NCBI GenBank assembly: GCA_015486915.1
Contig: WFQS01000507.1
Coordinates: 1 to 8,698, forward strand
Length of the DNA stretch: 8,698 bases
Reading direction: 5' to 3'
Origin: Desulfobacteraceae bacterium
Lineage (GTDB): Bacteria > Desulfobacterota > Desulfobacteria > Desulfobacterales > Desulfobacteraceae
The notes under the pieces were generated by a model that did no database searches, was not told where the DNA came from, and saw only the letters and a list, made by a program, of their open reading frames with translations. How positions within the stretch are numbered: position 1 is the stretch's first letter; every line of letters begins with the position of its first letter. This document shows positions 1-6,399 of the stretch, in pieces. The position numbers and the translations under genes are program-made.

Positions 1-293
1 CTGTAAGGGATAGTGATATCCCTGTCAGAATAGGCGGGGAGGAGTTTGCGGTTTTCCTAGCAGGAGAAGATTCAAAACAGGCTGTGCAGATAGCAGAAAG
101 AATCCGCAGTCACATTGAGCAGCTTACGCTTTCTTCTCCATTAGACAAAGAGCGTTTCAGCATCAGTGCGGGAGTAGCATTCAGAACGCCTGGTCAGTCC
201 ATAAAACAGGTACTGTATCAGGCTGACCTTGCGTTGTATGAAGCCAAACAAACAGGACGTAATAAAGTGGTCAGTTTTGCGGGCAGCCACTAA
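1..293 (+). CDS. Diguanylate cyclase, C-terminal part of GGDEF domain (5' end outside window)
   Basis: This is the end of a GGDEF-domain protein that would condense two GTP into the second messenger cyclic di-GMP. The reading frame is open from base 3 and stops with TAA at 291-293; the start lies upstream of the window. The active-site motif is GGEEF, encoded at 33-47, an accepted functional variant of GGDEF. Five residues before it is RDSD (bases 6-17), which fits the RxxD inhibitory site where c-di-GMP binds and gives product feedback inhibition. Downstream are the usual GGDEF-domain landmarks: a SISAGVA strand and, near the end, ADLALYEAKQTGRNKV. The protein ends about 10 residues after the domain, so GGDEF is its C-terminal output domain. 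The sensory part cannot be seen. I read it as an active, feedback-controlled cyclase; activity is inferred from motifs only. Confidence 0.93.
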   Translation, partial: VRDSDIPVRIGGEEFAVFLAGEDSKQAVQIAERIRSHIEQLTLSSPLDKERFSISAGVAFRTPGQSIKQVLYQADLALYEAKQTGRNKVVSFAGSH

Positions 294-323
294 TTGGCAG
301 ATACAGGCAAAGAATCGTATTAA
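294..323 (+). promoter_or_regulatory. Candidate sigma70-type promoter for purE
   Basis: TTGGCA at 294-299 (5 of 6 matches to TTGACA) and TATTAA at 318-323 (4 of 6 to TATAAT) are separated by 18 nt, starting right after the diguanylate cyclase stop codon. Initiation near 330 would give a leader of about 30 nt before the purE start. I see no terminator hairpin between the two genes, so read-through from upstream is also possible. Confidence 0.4.
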
Positions 324-359
324 AGAAAATAATAAAACATAATAATACAGGAGTAACAA

Positions 360-833
360 ATGGCTAAGGCTGTAATAATAATGGGATCAAAAAGCGATCT
401 TGAATGGTGCGAAAAAATTAAAGAAAATCTCAGTAAACTTGGTGTAGTAAGTATTTTACGAATAGCCTCAGCCCATAAAGTTCCAATAAAATGCTATGAA
501 ATTATTAAAGAATATGAAAAGGAAAAAGTTGTTTTTATCACAATAGCAGGAAGGAGTAATGCTCTCAGTGGATTTGCAGACGCACAGACATGGTGCCCGG
601 TTATTGCCTGCCCGCCGTACAGTGATAAATTTGCAGGAAGCGATATATACTCAAGCCTGCGAATGCCCTCCTCTGTGGCCCCCATGACTGTACTTGAACC
701 TGCCAATGCAGCCCTTGCCGCTGCAAAAATTCTGGCCATGTCAGATGACATAGTGAGGGACAGAATAAAAGCATACCAGAAAGAGGCAAGGGAAACCCTG
801 GAAAAAGATGATAAGGATCTGTGCAATGGTTAA
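360..833 (+). CDS. purE: PurE family phosphoribosylaminoimidazole carboxylase, class II-like
   Basis: The 157-residue protein belongs to the PurE family, which makes the carboxylated aminoimidazole ribotide (CAIR) of purine synthesis in the cytoplasm. GSKSD (residues 9-13) is the nucleotide-binding loop and SAHK (37-40) carries the conserved His. The signature loop reads AGRSNALSG (63-71), followed by DIYSSLRMPS (95-104). These resemble class II PurE (direct carboxylation of AIR with CO2, as in the animal PAICS carboxylase domain). Class I enzymes instead carry an AGGAAHLPGM-type loop and use N5-CAIR made by PurK. Length is normal for a stand-alone PurE. The ATG start is supported by AGGAG at 349-353, 6 nt upstream. 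It is convergent with aroQ, with 21 nt between stop codons. Family assignment is firm; the class, and so the substrate, is inferred from these motifs. Confidence 0.93.
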   Translation: MAKAVIIMGSKSDLEWCEKIKENLSKLGVVSILRIASAHKVPIKCYEIIKEYEKEKVVFITIAGRSNALSGFADAQTWCPVIACPPYSDKFAGSDIYSSLRMPSSVAPMTVLEPANAALAAAKILAMSDDIVRDRIKAYQKEARETLEKDDKDLCNG

Positions 834-854
834 AATCGCAAAACAAACGTTTTA

Positions 855-1349
855 TTAACTGCCGCTGACCATTCTTGCAAGTGCATTAAGTGCCATTTCA
901 TATCCCATGGATTTAAATCCAATGATCTGGCCTGCTGCAACATCTGAAATAAGAGACCTGTGCCTGAAATCATCTCTTTTGTGGACATTTGAGAGATGTA
1001 CCTCAATAATTGGTACGGAAAGGATAAGAAGCGCATCGCGTATGGCAACGCTGGTATGGGTATAGGCTCCGGGATTGATGATCATACCGTCCCATTTTTT
1101 TTCATATGCCTCGTGAATTTTTTCAACAAGTCCACCTTCATAATTGGACTGGAAGCATGTCAGATGAATACCAAGTTCCTCTGCCCTTGACTTGAGAAGA
1201 TTATCTATGTCTTCAAGGGTTTCACTCCCGTAGATTTCAGGTTCACGTTTTCCCAGCATATCAAGATTAGGACCATGGATTACGCCAATTTCAGGATGTC
1301 TGATGTCAGTTTCCTTCCCCAATAAAGTTTTTTTATTGATTTTGTCCAT
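855..1349 (-). CDS. aroQ: Type II 3-dehydroquinate dehydratase
   Basis: The product (164 residues) is a type II dehydroquinase, converting 3-dehydroquinate to 3-dehydroshikimate in the shikimate pathway to aromatic amino acids. Visible motifs are HGPNLDMLGKREPEIYG (residues 25-41), with the catalytic Arg/Tyr loop (R35, Y40); QSNYEGGLV (67-75); NPGAYTHTS (92-100), with the catalytic His98; EVHLSN (116-121); and RDDFRHRS (125-132). The body matches the family, but about 20 extra residues precede the first beta strand. The ATG at 1349 is still preferred because AAAGGGG (1355-1361, minus strand) sits 5 nt upstream. It is the last gene of the leftward cluster, 19 nt after rpe. No convincing terminator lies in the short gap to purE. 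The protein is expected to form a dodecamer in the cytoplasm, as is known for the family. Confidence 0.95.
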   Translation of the reverse strand: MDKINKKTLLGKETDIRHPEIGVIHGPNLDMLGKREPEIYGSETLEDIDNLLKSRAEELGIHLTCFQSNYEGGLVEKIHEAYEKKWDGMIINPGAYTHTSVAIRDALLILSVPIIEVHLSNVHKRDDFRHRSLISDVAAGQIIGFKSMGYEMALNALARMVSGS

Positions 1350-1368
1350 ATTAGCCCCTTTGATTTTT

Positions 1369-2043
1369 TTATGAAAATGCTGCTGATCTTTCTGCCTTTT
1401 CCCTTAGAATCGATATTGTCTTTTCATAGTCATCTGTTTTAAAAACAGCTGAACCTGCAACAAAAGATGATGCTCCTGCCTTTGAAATCTTTCCAATCGT
1501 TGATGGCCCCACACCCCCGTCAACCTGGATAATTGCCTTTGAGCCGCTTTTTTTTATCATTGAACTCAATACTTCAATTTTTTTAATCGTTGCCTGAATA
1601 AAGCTCTGGCCTCCAAACCCTGGATTAACACCCATGATAAGAACAAAATCAAGATCATTTATTACCCATTCAAGGCAGTTCAGTGGAGTTGCAGGATTAA
1701 GGGCAACCCCTGCTTTTATTCCGGTAAAACTTTTTATAAGATTAATTGATCTGTCAAGGTGAATGCAGGCTTCTGCATGCACGGAGATAAGATCTGCACC
1801 GGATTCAACAAACTCCGGTATGAAAAAATCAGGTTTTTCTATCATCAAATGAACATCAAGGGGAAGTTTAGTGACTTTTCTGCAGGCTTTAACAATTACC
1901 GGGCCATAAGAAATGTTCGGCACAAAATGGCCGTCCATCACATCGATATGCAGCCAGTTGGCCCCTGCTTTTTCCACATTTTTAATTTCATCTCCAAGCA
2001 TTGTAAAATCAGCCGAAAGAATGGAAGGCGCAATTATGCACAT
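1369..2043 (-). CDS. rpe: Ribulose-phosphate 3-epimerase
   Basis: This 224-residue TIM-barrel enzyme interconverts ribulose 5-phosphate and xylulose 5-phosphate in the pentose phosphate pathway. The expected elements are in order: APSILSADF near the N terminus (residues 5-13); HIDVMDGHFVPN (32-43), with metal/catalytic His32 and Asp34; DVHLMI (63-68), with metal-binding His65; GVNPGFGGQSF (138-148), the mobile phosphate-side loop; VDGG (174-177), with Asp175; and FVAGSAVF (194-201) for phosphate binding. Length is typical. The ATG is 20 nt after the rsmB stop codon. The only Shine-Dalgarno-like sequence is GGAG at 2056-2059 (minus strand), 12 nt before the ATG, which is rather far and may mean weak or coupled initiation. 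Context gives no special role beyond operon membership. Confidence 0.96.
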   Translation of the reverse strand: MCIIAPSILSADFTMLGDEIKNVEKAGANWLHIDVMDGHFVPNISYGPVIVKACRKVTKLPLDVHLMIEKPDFFIPEFVESGADLISVHAEACIHLDRSINLIKSFTGIKAGVALNPATPLNCLEWVINDLDFVLIMGVNPGFGGQSFIQATIKKIEVLSSMIKKSGSKAIIQVDGGVGPSTIGKISKAGASSFVAGSAVFKTDDYEKTISILREKAERSAAFS

Positions 2044-2063
2044 AATTTTATATATCTCCGATC

Positions 2064-3533
2064 CTAAATTTTATTTATTCGTTTCATGGATACGGCAAAG
2101 AATCCGTCCATTTCAAAATTATCCGGATATGTTTTAAAAAATCTTTTTCTTGAAATCATTGTTTTATTAAATTGATCATAAATCCTGGCGTTATCCAGGT
2201 TTATTGAAAAATCAGGTTTTTTTTCAAGAAAGAAATCCACCACTTCTTCATTTTCTTCAGGCTCACAGGAACAGACACTGTACAGTAACACACCACCTAA
2301 TTTAACAAAATCCGCGGCTTTTATCAGCATGGCTTTCTGTTTTTCAGCAAGGCGCTTCACATCCTGAAAAAATCTTGTCCATTTTGAATCGGGGTTTCGC
2401 CTTAAAACACCAAGACCCGTACATGGAGCATCAAGAAGAACCCTGTCAAAACCACCTTTAAACAACGGATCTAATGGTTTACGGCAGGAGGTAAATTTTA
2501 TATTTTCTTCCACGCCATTCGACACATCTTCCGTGCCATCAGGTGCAAAGGGGCACAACTTTAAAATATCCATCTGTATTGTGGAAACAATGGAGACTCC
2601 AAGACGTTCCATCTCTTTTTCAAGGGAAAAAAGTTTGCCTTTGTCAATATCAACAGCAGTCACAGAGCCCTTGTTTTTCATTAACTGTGCAATATGCCCT
2701 GTTTTACCGCCAAGTCCGGCACATGCATCAAGAATTTTTTCTCCGGGCTTTGGATCAAGGATGGAACTTACGATCTGGGCGGCTTCATCCTGCACCTGGA
2801 AATATCCTTTTTTAAAGGTTTTTATTTCATGCACGGCACATGCAGGTTTTGAAAAAGAGATCCCATCTTCTGCATACTTAGTAAACCTTACCTTTTCCGC
2901 TTGATTTTCAAGTTCTCCGGCAAGTTTTTCTCTGCTGATTTTAATGGTATTTGACCTCACCGTGATCAAAGGAATTTCATTAACTGCATCACAGAGTTTA
3001 AGTGTTTTATTCAGCTTGAACCGTTTCAGCCATCTTCTTGAAAGCCACAAAGGTATCGATTTTTCAACTGAAATAAAAAAAGCCGGATCTTTTTTGATAT
3101 CTGGTAAAATAAGATTTAAATATCCTTTTCCCGCTTTTCTTAAAACTGCATTGACAAATCCTGCTGTCCATCTGTTTGAAACATTTTTTGCCATCTCAAC
3201 GGTGGTATTGACAGCAGCTGAAACAGGAATTTTATCAAGGAAAACGATCTGGAAAAGACCGATGCGAATCAGATAAAGTATTTCAGGGTCAAGACTTGAA
3301 ATTTTTCTATTTGAAAATTTTGAAATGATCCAGTCAAGTTTTCCCCTGTATCTTAAAACTCCAAAGATAACAGCATTGGCAAGGGCTCTGTCCCTTTTTG
3401 AAAGGCAATGGAATCTGTCTTCGTAATTATTTATGGTCCTGTCAAGTGGTACCCTGGTTTTTTCATTTTCAGACAGGACAAGAAACGATAGATAACGTGG
3501 ATTTTCAGCTGTCAAACCGGATTCCTGTTTCAA
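2064..3533 (-). CDS. rsmB: 16S rRNA (cytosine967-C5)-methyltransferase, TTG start
   Basis: RsmB uses S-adenosylmethionine to methylate C5 of cytosine 967 in 16S rRNA. The 489-residue protein has an N-terminal NusB-like helical RNA-binding domain (about residues 10-140; RDRALANAVIFGVLRYRG at 47-64), a linker, then a Rossmann methyltransferase domain. That domain shows YFQVQDEAAQ (244-253), the SAM loop DACAGLGGKTGH (269-280), AVDID (293-297), LLDAPCTGLG (366-375) with Cys371, and YSVCSCEPEENE (418-429) with catalytic Cys421. It is longer than typical (about 430), partly through roughly 25 extra residues at about 326-361. The start is TTG at 3531-3533, supported by AAGGGG 8 nt upstream inside fmt; a second TTG at codon 7 is possible. 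It overlaps the end of fmt by 29 nt, suggesting translational coupling. Confidence 0.93.
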   Translation of the reverse strand: MKQESGLTAENPRYLSFLVLSENEKTRVPLDRTINNYEDRFHCLSKRDRALANAVIFGVLRYRGKLDWIISKFSNRKISSLDPEILYLIRIGLFQIVFLDKIPVSAAVNTTVEMAKNVSNRWTAGFVNAVLRKAGKGYLNLILPDIKKDPAFFISVEKSIPLWLSRRWLKRFKLNKTLKLCDAVNEIPLITVRSNTIKISREKLAGELENQAEKVRFTKYAEDGISFSKPACAVHEIKTFKKGYFQVQDEAAQIVSSILDPKPGEKILDACAGLGGKTGHIAQLMKNKGSVTAVDIDKGKLFSLEKEMERLGVSIVSTIQMDILKLCPFAPDGTEDVSNGVEENIKFTSCRKPLDPLFKGGFDRVLLDAPCTGLGVLRRNPDSKWTRFFQDVKRLAEKQKAMLIKAADFVKLGGVLLYSVCSCEPEENEEVVDFFLEKKPDFSINLDNARIYDQFNKTMISRKRFFKTYPDNFEMDGFFAVSMKRINKI

Positions 3534-4488
3534 GATTTCTGCCCCTTAAAAATTCGCAGGCATGAAGCTTTTTACCACCCTCAGTCTGGATTTTATGAAT
3601 TGATACATAACCTGAATTACCCGCAGCAACACGAATTCCGCTGCTGTCACAGAGGATCACTGTACCAGGAGCAATATTTTCAATTGGAACAAAAATTTCA
3701 GGCTGAGATCTGTTCTCCTTTGAATCTGAACAGGAAACCTCGAAAATTTTTATCCTTTTGCCGTTTAAAAAAGTAAAAGTTCCAGGCCATGGATTCATTG
3801 CCCTTACAAGTGCATTTATTTCATCGGGTTTTTTTGTCCAGTCTATTTTTCCGTCATTTTTTTTCAGCATTGGAGCAAATGATGCTTTCTCATTGTCCTG
3901 GGGATAAGGGATGATATTATCATCATAAATGGCATCAAGGGTTTTTATGATAAGATCCGCTCCCATATGTGCAAGTGTGTCATGGAGATCAGATGCTGTT
4001 GTGTCACATTTTATTGGAGTTTCAGCCTTTAAAAGAATATCTCCGGTATCAAGGCTGTCATCCATCACCATTGTGGTTACCCCGGCTTTTTTGTCCATGT
4101 TTAGAATGGCAGCCTGAATGGGTGATGATCCCCTGTATTTCGGAAGCAGGGAAGCATGGATATTTATGGGAAAAATCGATGGAATTGAAAGAATCTCACT
4201 TGAGAGTTTATGCCCGAATGCAACAACAACAAAAATGTCAGGCCTGATCAGGACAAGTTTGTCTTTGATTTTTTCCCCTTTCATTGACCCGGGCTGGATA
4301 ATATCAAGTCCAAGTTTTTCTGCCGCTGTTTTCACAGGAGGTGCAATTATTTTTTTCCCTCTGCCCTTGGGTCTGTCCGGCTGGGTTATGACAAGGCTTA
4401 TGTCGCAGTTGTATGCAAAAAGGGCTTTAAGGGCAGGAACTGCAAAATCAGGTGTACCCATGAAAACTATCTTAAATTTTTTTTTCAA
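3505..4488 (-). CDS. fmt: Methionyl-tRNA formyltransferase, TTG start
   Basis: Fmt transfers a formyl group from 10-formyltetrahydrofolate to methionyl-initiator tRNA. In the 327-residue product the N-terminal formyltransferase fold begins with [12 protein letters not shown] (residues 7-18). The catalytic set is complete: Asn109 and His111 in [12 protein letters not shown] (109-120), and Asp147 in [10 protein letters not shown] (143-152). [11 protein letters not shown] (207-217) and MNPWPGTF (231-238) mark the junction to the C-terminal tRNA-binding domain. Length is normal. The start is TTG at 4486-4488: its last two bases are the first two of the def TGA stop (TTGA overlap), and the next ATG (codon 10) would delete the first beta strand. 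No clear Shine-Dalgarno sequence is visible, so translation probably depends on re-initiation after def. Confidence 0.94.
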   Translation of the reverse strand: MKKKFKIVFMGTPDFAVPALKALFAYNCDISLVITQPDRPKGRGKKIIAPPVKTAAEKLGLDIIQPGSMKGEKIKDKLVLIRPDIFVVVAFGHKLSSEILSIPSIFPINIHASLLPKYRGSSPIQAAILNMDKKAGVTTMVMDDSLDTGDILLKAETPIKCDTTASDLHDTLAHMGADLIIKTLDAIYDDNIIPYPQDNEKASFAPMLKKNDGKIDWTKKPDEINALVRAMNPWPGTFTFLNGKRIKIFEVSCSDSKENRSQPEIFVPIENIAPGTVILCDSSGIRVAAGNSGYVSIHKIQTEGGKKLHACEFLRGRNLETGIRFDS

Positions 4489-5015
4489 TTATTTCTCAGT
4501 CTTTTTTTTATTTTCTTTTTGTATAAAGCTCTTTTTAACGAGCTTATTCTGTCAATAAAAAGGATGCCATCAAGATGATCTATCTCGTGCTGCAAAATAA
4601 CCGCCTGGATTCCTTCAGCATCAAATTCAAGTTTTTTCCCGTCAATATTAAGGGCCTTTATAGTTATCTGTTTATAACGTTTGACATTTGCACTGTAATC
4701 AGGAACGCTCAAGCAGGCCTCTTTTTCAGAAACAACACTTCCCGATGCAGAAATGATTTCAGGATTGATAAGTGGCCTGAACTCCTTTTTTTTCTCATTT
4801 TCCTGCGGTTCATCATCTCCTGCATTGGGGTTGTAAACAATAAGTCTTTTGTTTATCCCGACCTGTGGGGCAGCAAGCCCTACACCGGGGGCATCAAACA
4901 TTGTCTCCCCCATATTTTCAACAAGGGTTTTAATTTCATCGTCTATCTCTTCAACAGGAACAGATGGCTGTGAAAGCGATGGAACAGGATATTTTACAAT
5001 CTCAAGTAAAGCCAT
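4485..5015 (-). CDS. def: Peptide deformylase
   Basis: Def is a cytoplasmic metalloenzyme (usually Fe2+) that removes the N-formyl group from nascent proteins, the counterpart of Fmt encoded immediately downstream. The 176-residue product has the three family motifs: [10 protein letters not shown] (residues 44-53), EACLS (99-103) with metal-binding Cys101, and QHEIDH (142-147) with metal-binding His143 and His147 and catalytic Glu144. Motif 2 is usually EGCLS, so Gly is replaced by Ala here. An acidic and lysine-rich stretch (about 66-78) lengthens the loop before the INPEI strand. The C-terminal helix is basic ([11 protein letters not shown]). The ATG at 5013-5015 is preceded by AGGAG overlapping the ribF stop, but 17 nt away, well beyond the usual spacing. 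No alternative start fits, because an in-frame stop lies four codons upstream. Confidence 0.95.
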   Translation of the reverse strand: MALLEIVKYPVPSLSQPSVPVEEIDDEIKTLVENMGETMFDAPGVGLAAPQVGINKRLIVYNPNAGDDEPQENEKKKEFRPLINPEIISASGSVVSEKEACLSVPDYSANVKRYKQITIKALNIDGKKLEFDAEGIQAVILQHEIDHLDGILFIDRISSLKRALYKKKIKKRLRNN

Positions 5016-5035
5016 AATTTTTAATTATTTCACTC

Positions 5036-5971
5036 CTAAAAACGCAATAATATTGTTCTTGCTTTTTCTATGTCTGTTTTAATCTGGTTAGACAATTCAT
5101 CAATACCGGAAAATTTTTTTTCATCCCTCAATCTTCGGATCATGTTGACCCTGATTCTTGTATTGTATATATCTTCTGCAAAATCTAAAATATGAACTTC
5201 AATGGTAAATATGTGATCATCAAAGGTCGGGCTGTATCCAATATTTGCGACCCCTTTGAATTTACCTGCTATACATTCAACCATCACAGCATATACACCC
5301 ATTTTCGGGCACAGTTCATCGTGGAGTTTGATATTTGCAGTGGGAAAGCCAAGCTGGGAACCGCCTCTTTCCCTTCCCTTTACAACTTTGCCGCGAATCT
5401 GATAATACCTGCCGAGAAATTTTGGAGTTTCATGAACTTTCCCCTCCATGACAAGCTCTCGAATCCTGGTGCTGCTGATTCTTTTTTTCCCTTTTTCACT
5501 GTCATGAATCCAGTCCGGCACTATCAGCTCAAAATCTTTGATATCAGCCTGTTTTTTAAGAAATGAAATATCTCCTTCCCTGTTTTTCCCGAATGTGTAA
5601 TCAGGACCCACAATTATTGTGTTCATTCCTATTTTTTCAATAAGAAATTTTTCAATAAAATCTGCAGCAGTAATGGAGGCAAATTCTTTTGTGAACGGAA
5701 TACAGATTAATTTATCAATACCCACTGCTGATATCAGCTCTATTTTCTGATCTTTTCTTGTTATAAGGGGCGGACCGCCATGCCCCAGTGCTCTTAACGG
5801 ATGGGGCTCAAATGTGATGACAACAGAAGTTCCGTTTATCTCTTCAGCCCTTTCAATAACCTGGTGAAAAAGAGACTGGTGACCTTTATGCACTCCGTCA
5901 AAGTTGCCTATTGTAACGACAGCCTTTGGAAAAGGTCCGCCAATTCTGTCAATATCTTCTATCAGTTCCAT
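5036..5971 (-). CDS. ribF: Bifunctional riboflavin kinase / FAD synthetase
   Basis: RibF phosphorylates riboflavin to FMN and adenylylates FMN to FAD. The 311-residue protein has the standard two-domain layout. The N-terminal nucleotidyltransferase domain (about 15-180) contains GNFDGVHKGHQ (22-32) with the HxGH-type site, FEPHP (54-58), GPDYTFG (122-128) and ISSTRIR (165-171). The C-terminal riboflavin kinase domain (about 185-311) contains GFPTANI (208-214), GVANIGYSPTF (240-250) and FTIEVHILDF (255-264), with catalytic Glu258. The ATG is supported by AAGGA about 4 nt upstream. It is the first gene of the leftward cluster, with def 20 nt downstream. The region upstream lacks the conserved FMN riboswitch pieces, and I found no strong promoter there, although transcription must start between here and the tRNA genes. 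Confidence 0.96.
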   Translation of the reverse strand: MELIEDIDRIGGPFPKAVVTIGNFDGVHKGHQSLFHQVIERAEEINGTSVVITFEPHPLRALGHGGPPLITRKDQKIELISAVGIDKLICIPFTKEFASITAADFIEKFLIEKIGMNTIIVGPDYTFGKNREGDISFLKKQADIKDFELIVPDWIHDSEKGKKRISSTRIRELVMEGKVHETPKFLGRYYQIRGKVVKGRERGGSQLGFPTANIKLHDELCPKMGVYAVMVECIAGKFKGVANIGYSPTFDDHIFTIEVHILDFAEDIYNTRIRVNMIRRLRDEKKFSGIDELSNQIKTDIEKARTILLRF

Positions 5972-6014
5972 AATTTCCTTAAATTTTAAAAACTTAACTT
6001 CACAATCTGCATAA

Positions 6015-6028
6015 CGGCCATGAGGCCG
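6015..6028. other. GC-rich small hairpin upstream of ribF
   Basis: A perfect 5-bp stem CGGCC/GGCCG around an ATGA loop stands out in the AT-rich 196-nt gap between ribF and the first tRNA. A weaker outer pair, TTCACA (about 5998-6004) with TGTGAA (about 6046-6051), could enclose it. It has no T-tract on either side, so it is not a classical terminator. It would lie in the 5' leader of ribF if transcription starts upstream. Function unknown. Confidence 0.35.
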
Positions 6029-6088
6029 ATCTGGAGAATTTTAAAATGTGAAATTTGCATTCTATCCCATAAAAACAGCCATATATAC

Positions 6089-6117
6089 TTGACAAACATA
6101 ACGAAGAAATATATACA
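6089..6117 (+). promoter_or_regulatory. Strong sigma70-type promoter for the tRNA-Leu pair
   Basis: A perfect -35 box TTGACA (6089-6094) and -10 box TATACA (6112-6117, 5 of 6) are separated by exactly 17 nt. Initiation near 6124 would give a leader of about 45 nt before the first tRNA. This is the best promoter in the window and fits a stable-RNA transcription unit. Confidence 0.8.
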
Positions 6118-6123
6118 ATAATT

Positions 6124-6151
6124 CCCGTTGCAAAGCAATCCTTTTTACGGG
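6124..6151 (+). other. Structured 5' leader of tRNA transcript
   Basis: CCCGT (6124-6128) can pair with ACGGG (6147-6151), and TTGC-AAA-GCAA (6128-6138) can form an inner stem-loop. The structure would begin at the predicted transcript 5' end, ahead of the RNase P site at 6168. It may only help leader removal or stability; it has no run of T and is not a terminator. Confidence 0.35.
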
Positions 6152-6167
6152 TTGCAAATTTATAGAA

Positions 6168-6254
6168 GCCGAAGTGGCGGAATTGGTAGACGCGCTTGTT
6201 TCAGGGACAAGTGGACGTATGTTCGTGGGAGTTCGAGTCTCCCCTTCGGCACCA
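6168..6254 (+). tRNA. tRNA-Leu (anticodon CAG)
   Basis: The sequence folds as a class II tRNA with an encoded CCA end (6252-6254). Acceptor GCCGAAG pairs perfectly with CTTCGGC. The D arm contains GAATTGGTAGA. Anticodon stem CTTGT/ACAAG encloses loop TTCAGGG, giving anticodon CAG at 6202-6204 (reads CUG). A long variable arm follows (6212-6226), then T arm GGGAG-TTCGAGT-CTCCC. The long variable arm and anticodon identify leucine. It is first of two tandem leucine tRNAs on one predicted transcript. Confidence 0.96.
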
Positions 6255-6273
6255 TTTTTACAAAAGATATTGT

Positions 6274-6358
6274 GCCGAAGTGGTGGAATTGGTAGACACG
6301 CTAGACTTAGGATCTAGTGCCGCAAGGCGTGAAGGTTCAAGCCCTTTCTTCGGTACCA
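6274..6358 (+). tRNA. tRNA-Leu (anticodon UAG)
   Basis: A second class II tRNA lies 19 nt downstream, with encoded CCA (6356-6358). Anticodon stem CTAGA/TCTAG encloses CTTAGGA, giving anticodon TAG at 6308-6310 (reads CUA and, by wobble, other CUN codons). The variable arm TGCCGCAAGGCGT forms a GCC/GGC stem, and the T loop is TTCAAGC. The acceptor stem GCCGAAG/CTTCGGT ends in a G1-U72 wobble instead of the G-C of the neighbouring gene. Near-identity of the acceptor and D arms with the upstream tRNA suggests an old tandem duplication. Confidence 0.96.
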
Positions 6359-6399
6359 AATTTCAAAACAGGCAAACAGGCTTAGATATTGTCTGCAAA

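Noticed and set aside
834..854. Bidirectional terminator between purE and aroQ
   Set aside because: AAAAC-AAAC-GTTTT is a 5-bp, nearly all A-T stem with a short loop; too weak to call.
855..1349. His in place of Asn in the first AroQ motif (HGPNL)
   Set aside because: As far as I recall, His or Gln at this position is common in type II dehydroquinases; the essential GPN Asn, Tyr and His are present.
2533..2904. Plus-strand open frames inside rsmB
   Set aside because: They are mirror frames of the strongly supported minus-strand methyltransferase and have no domain features.
5972..6167. Possible FMN riboswitch upstream of ribF
   Set aside because: The gap lacks the conserved GC-rich junction segments of the FMN riboswitch. 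It holds only a small CGGCC/GGCCG hairpin and the tRNA promoter.
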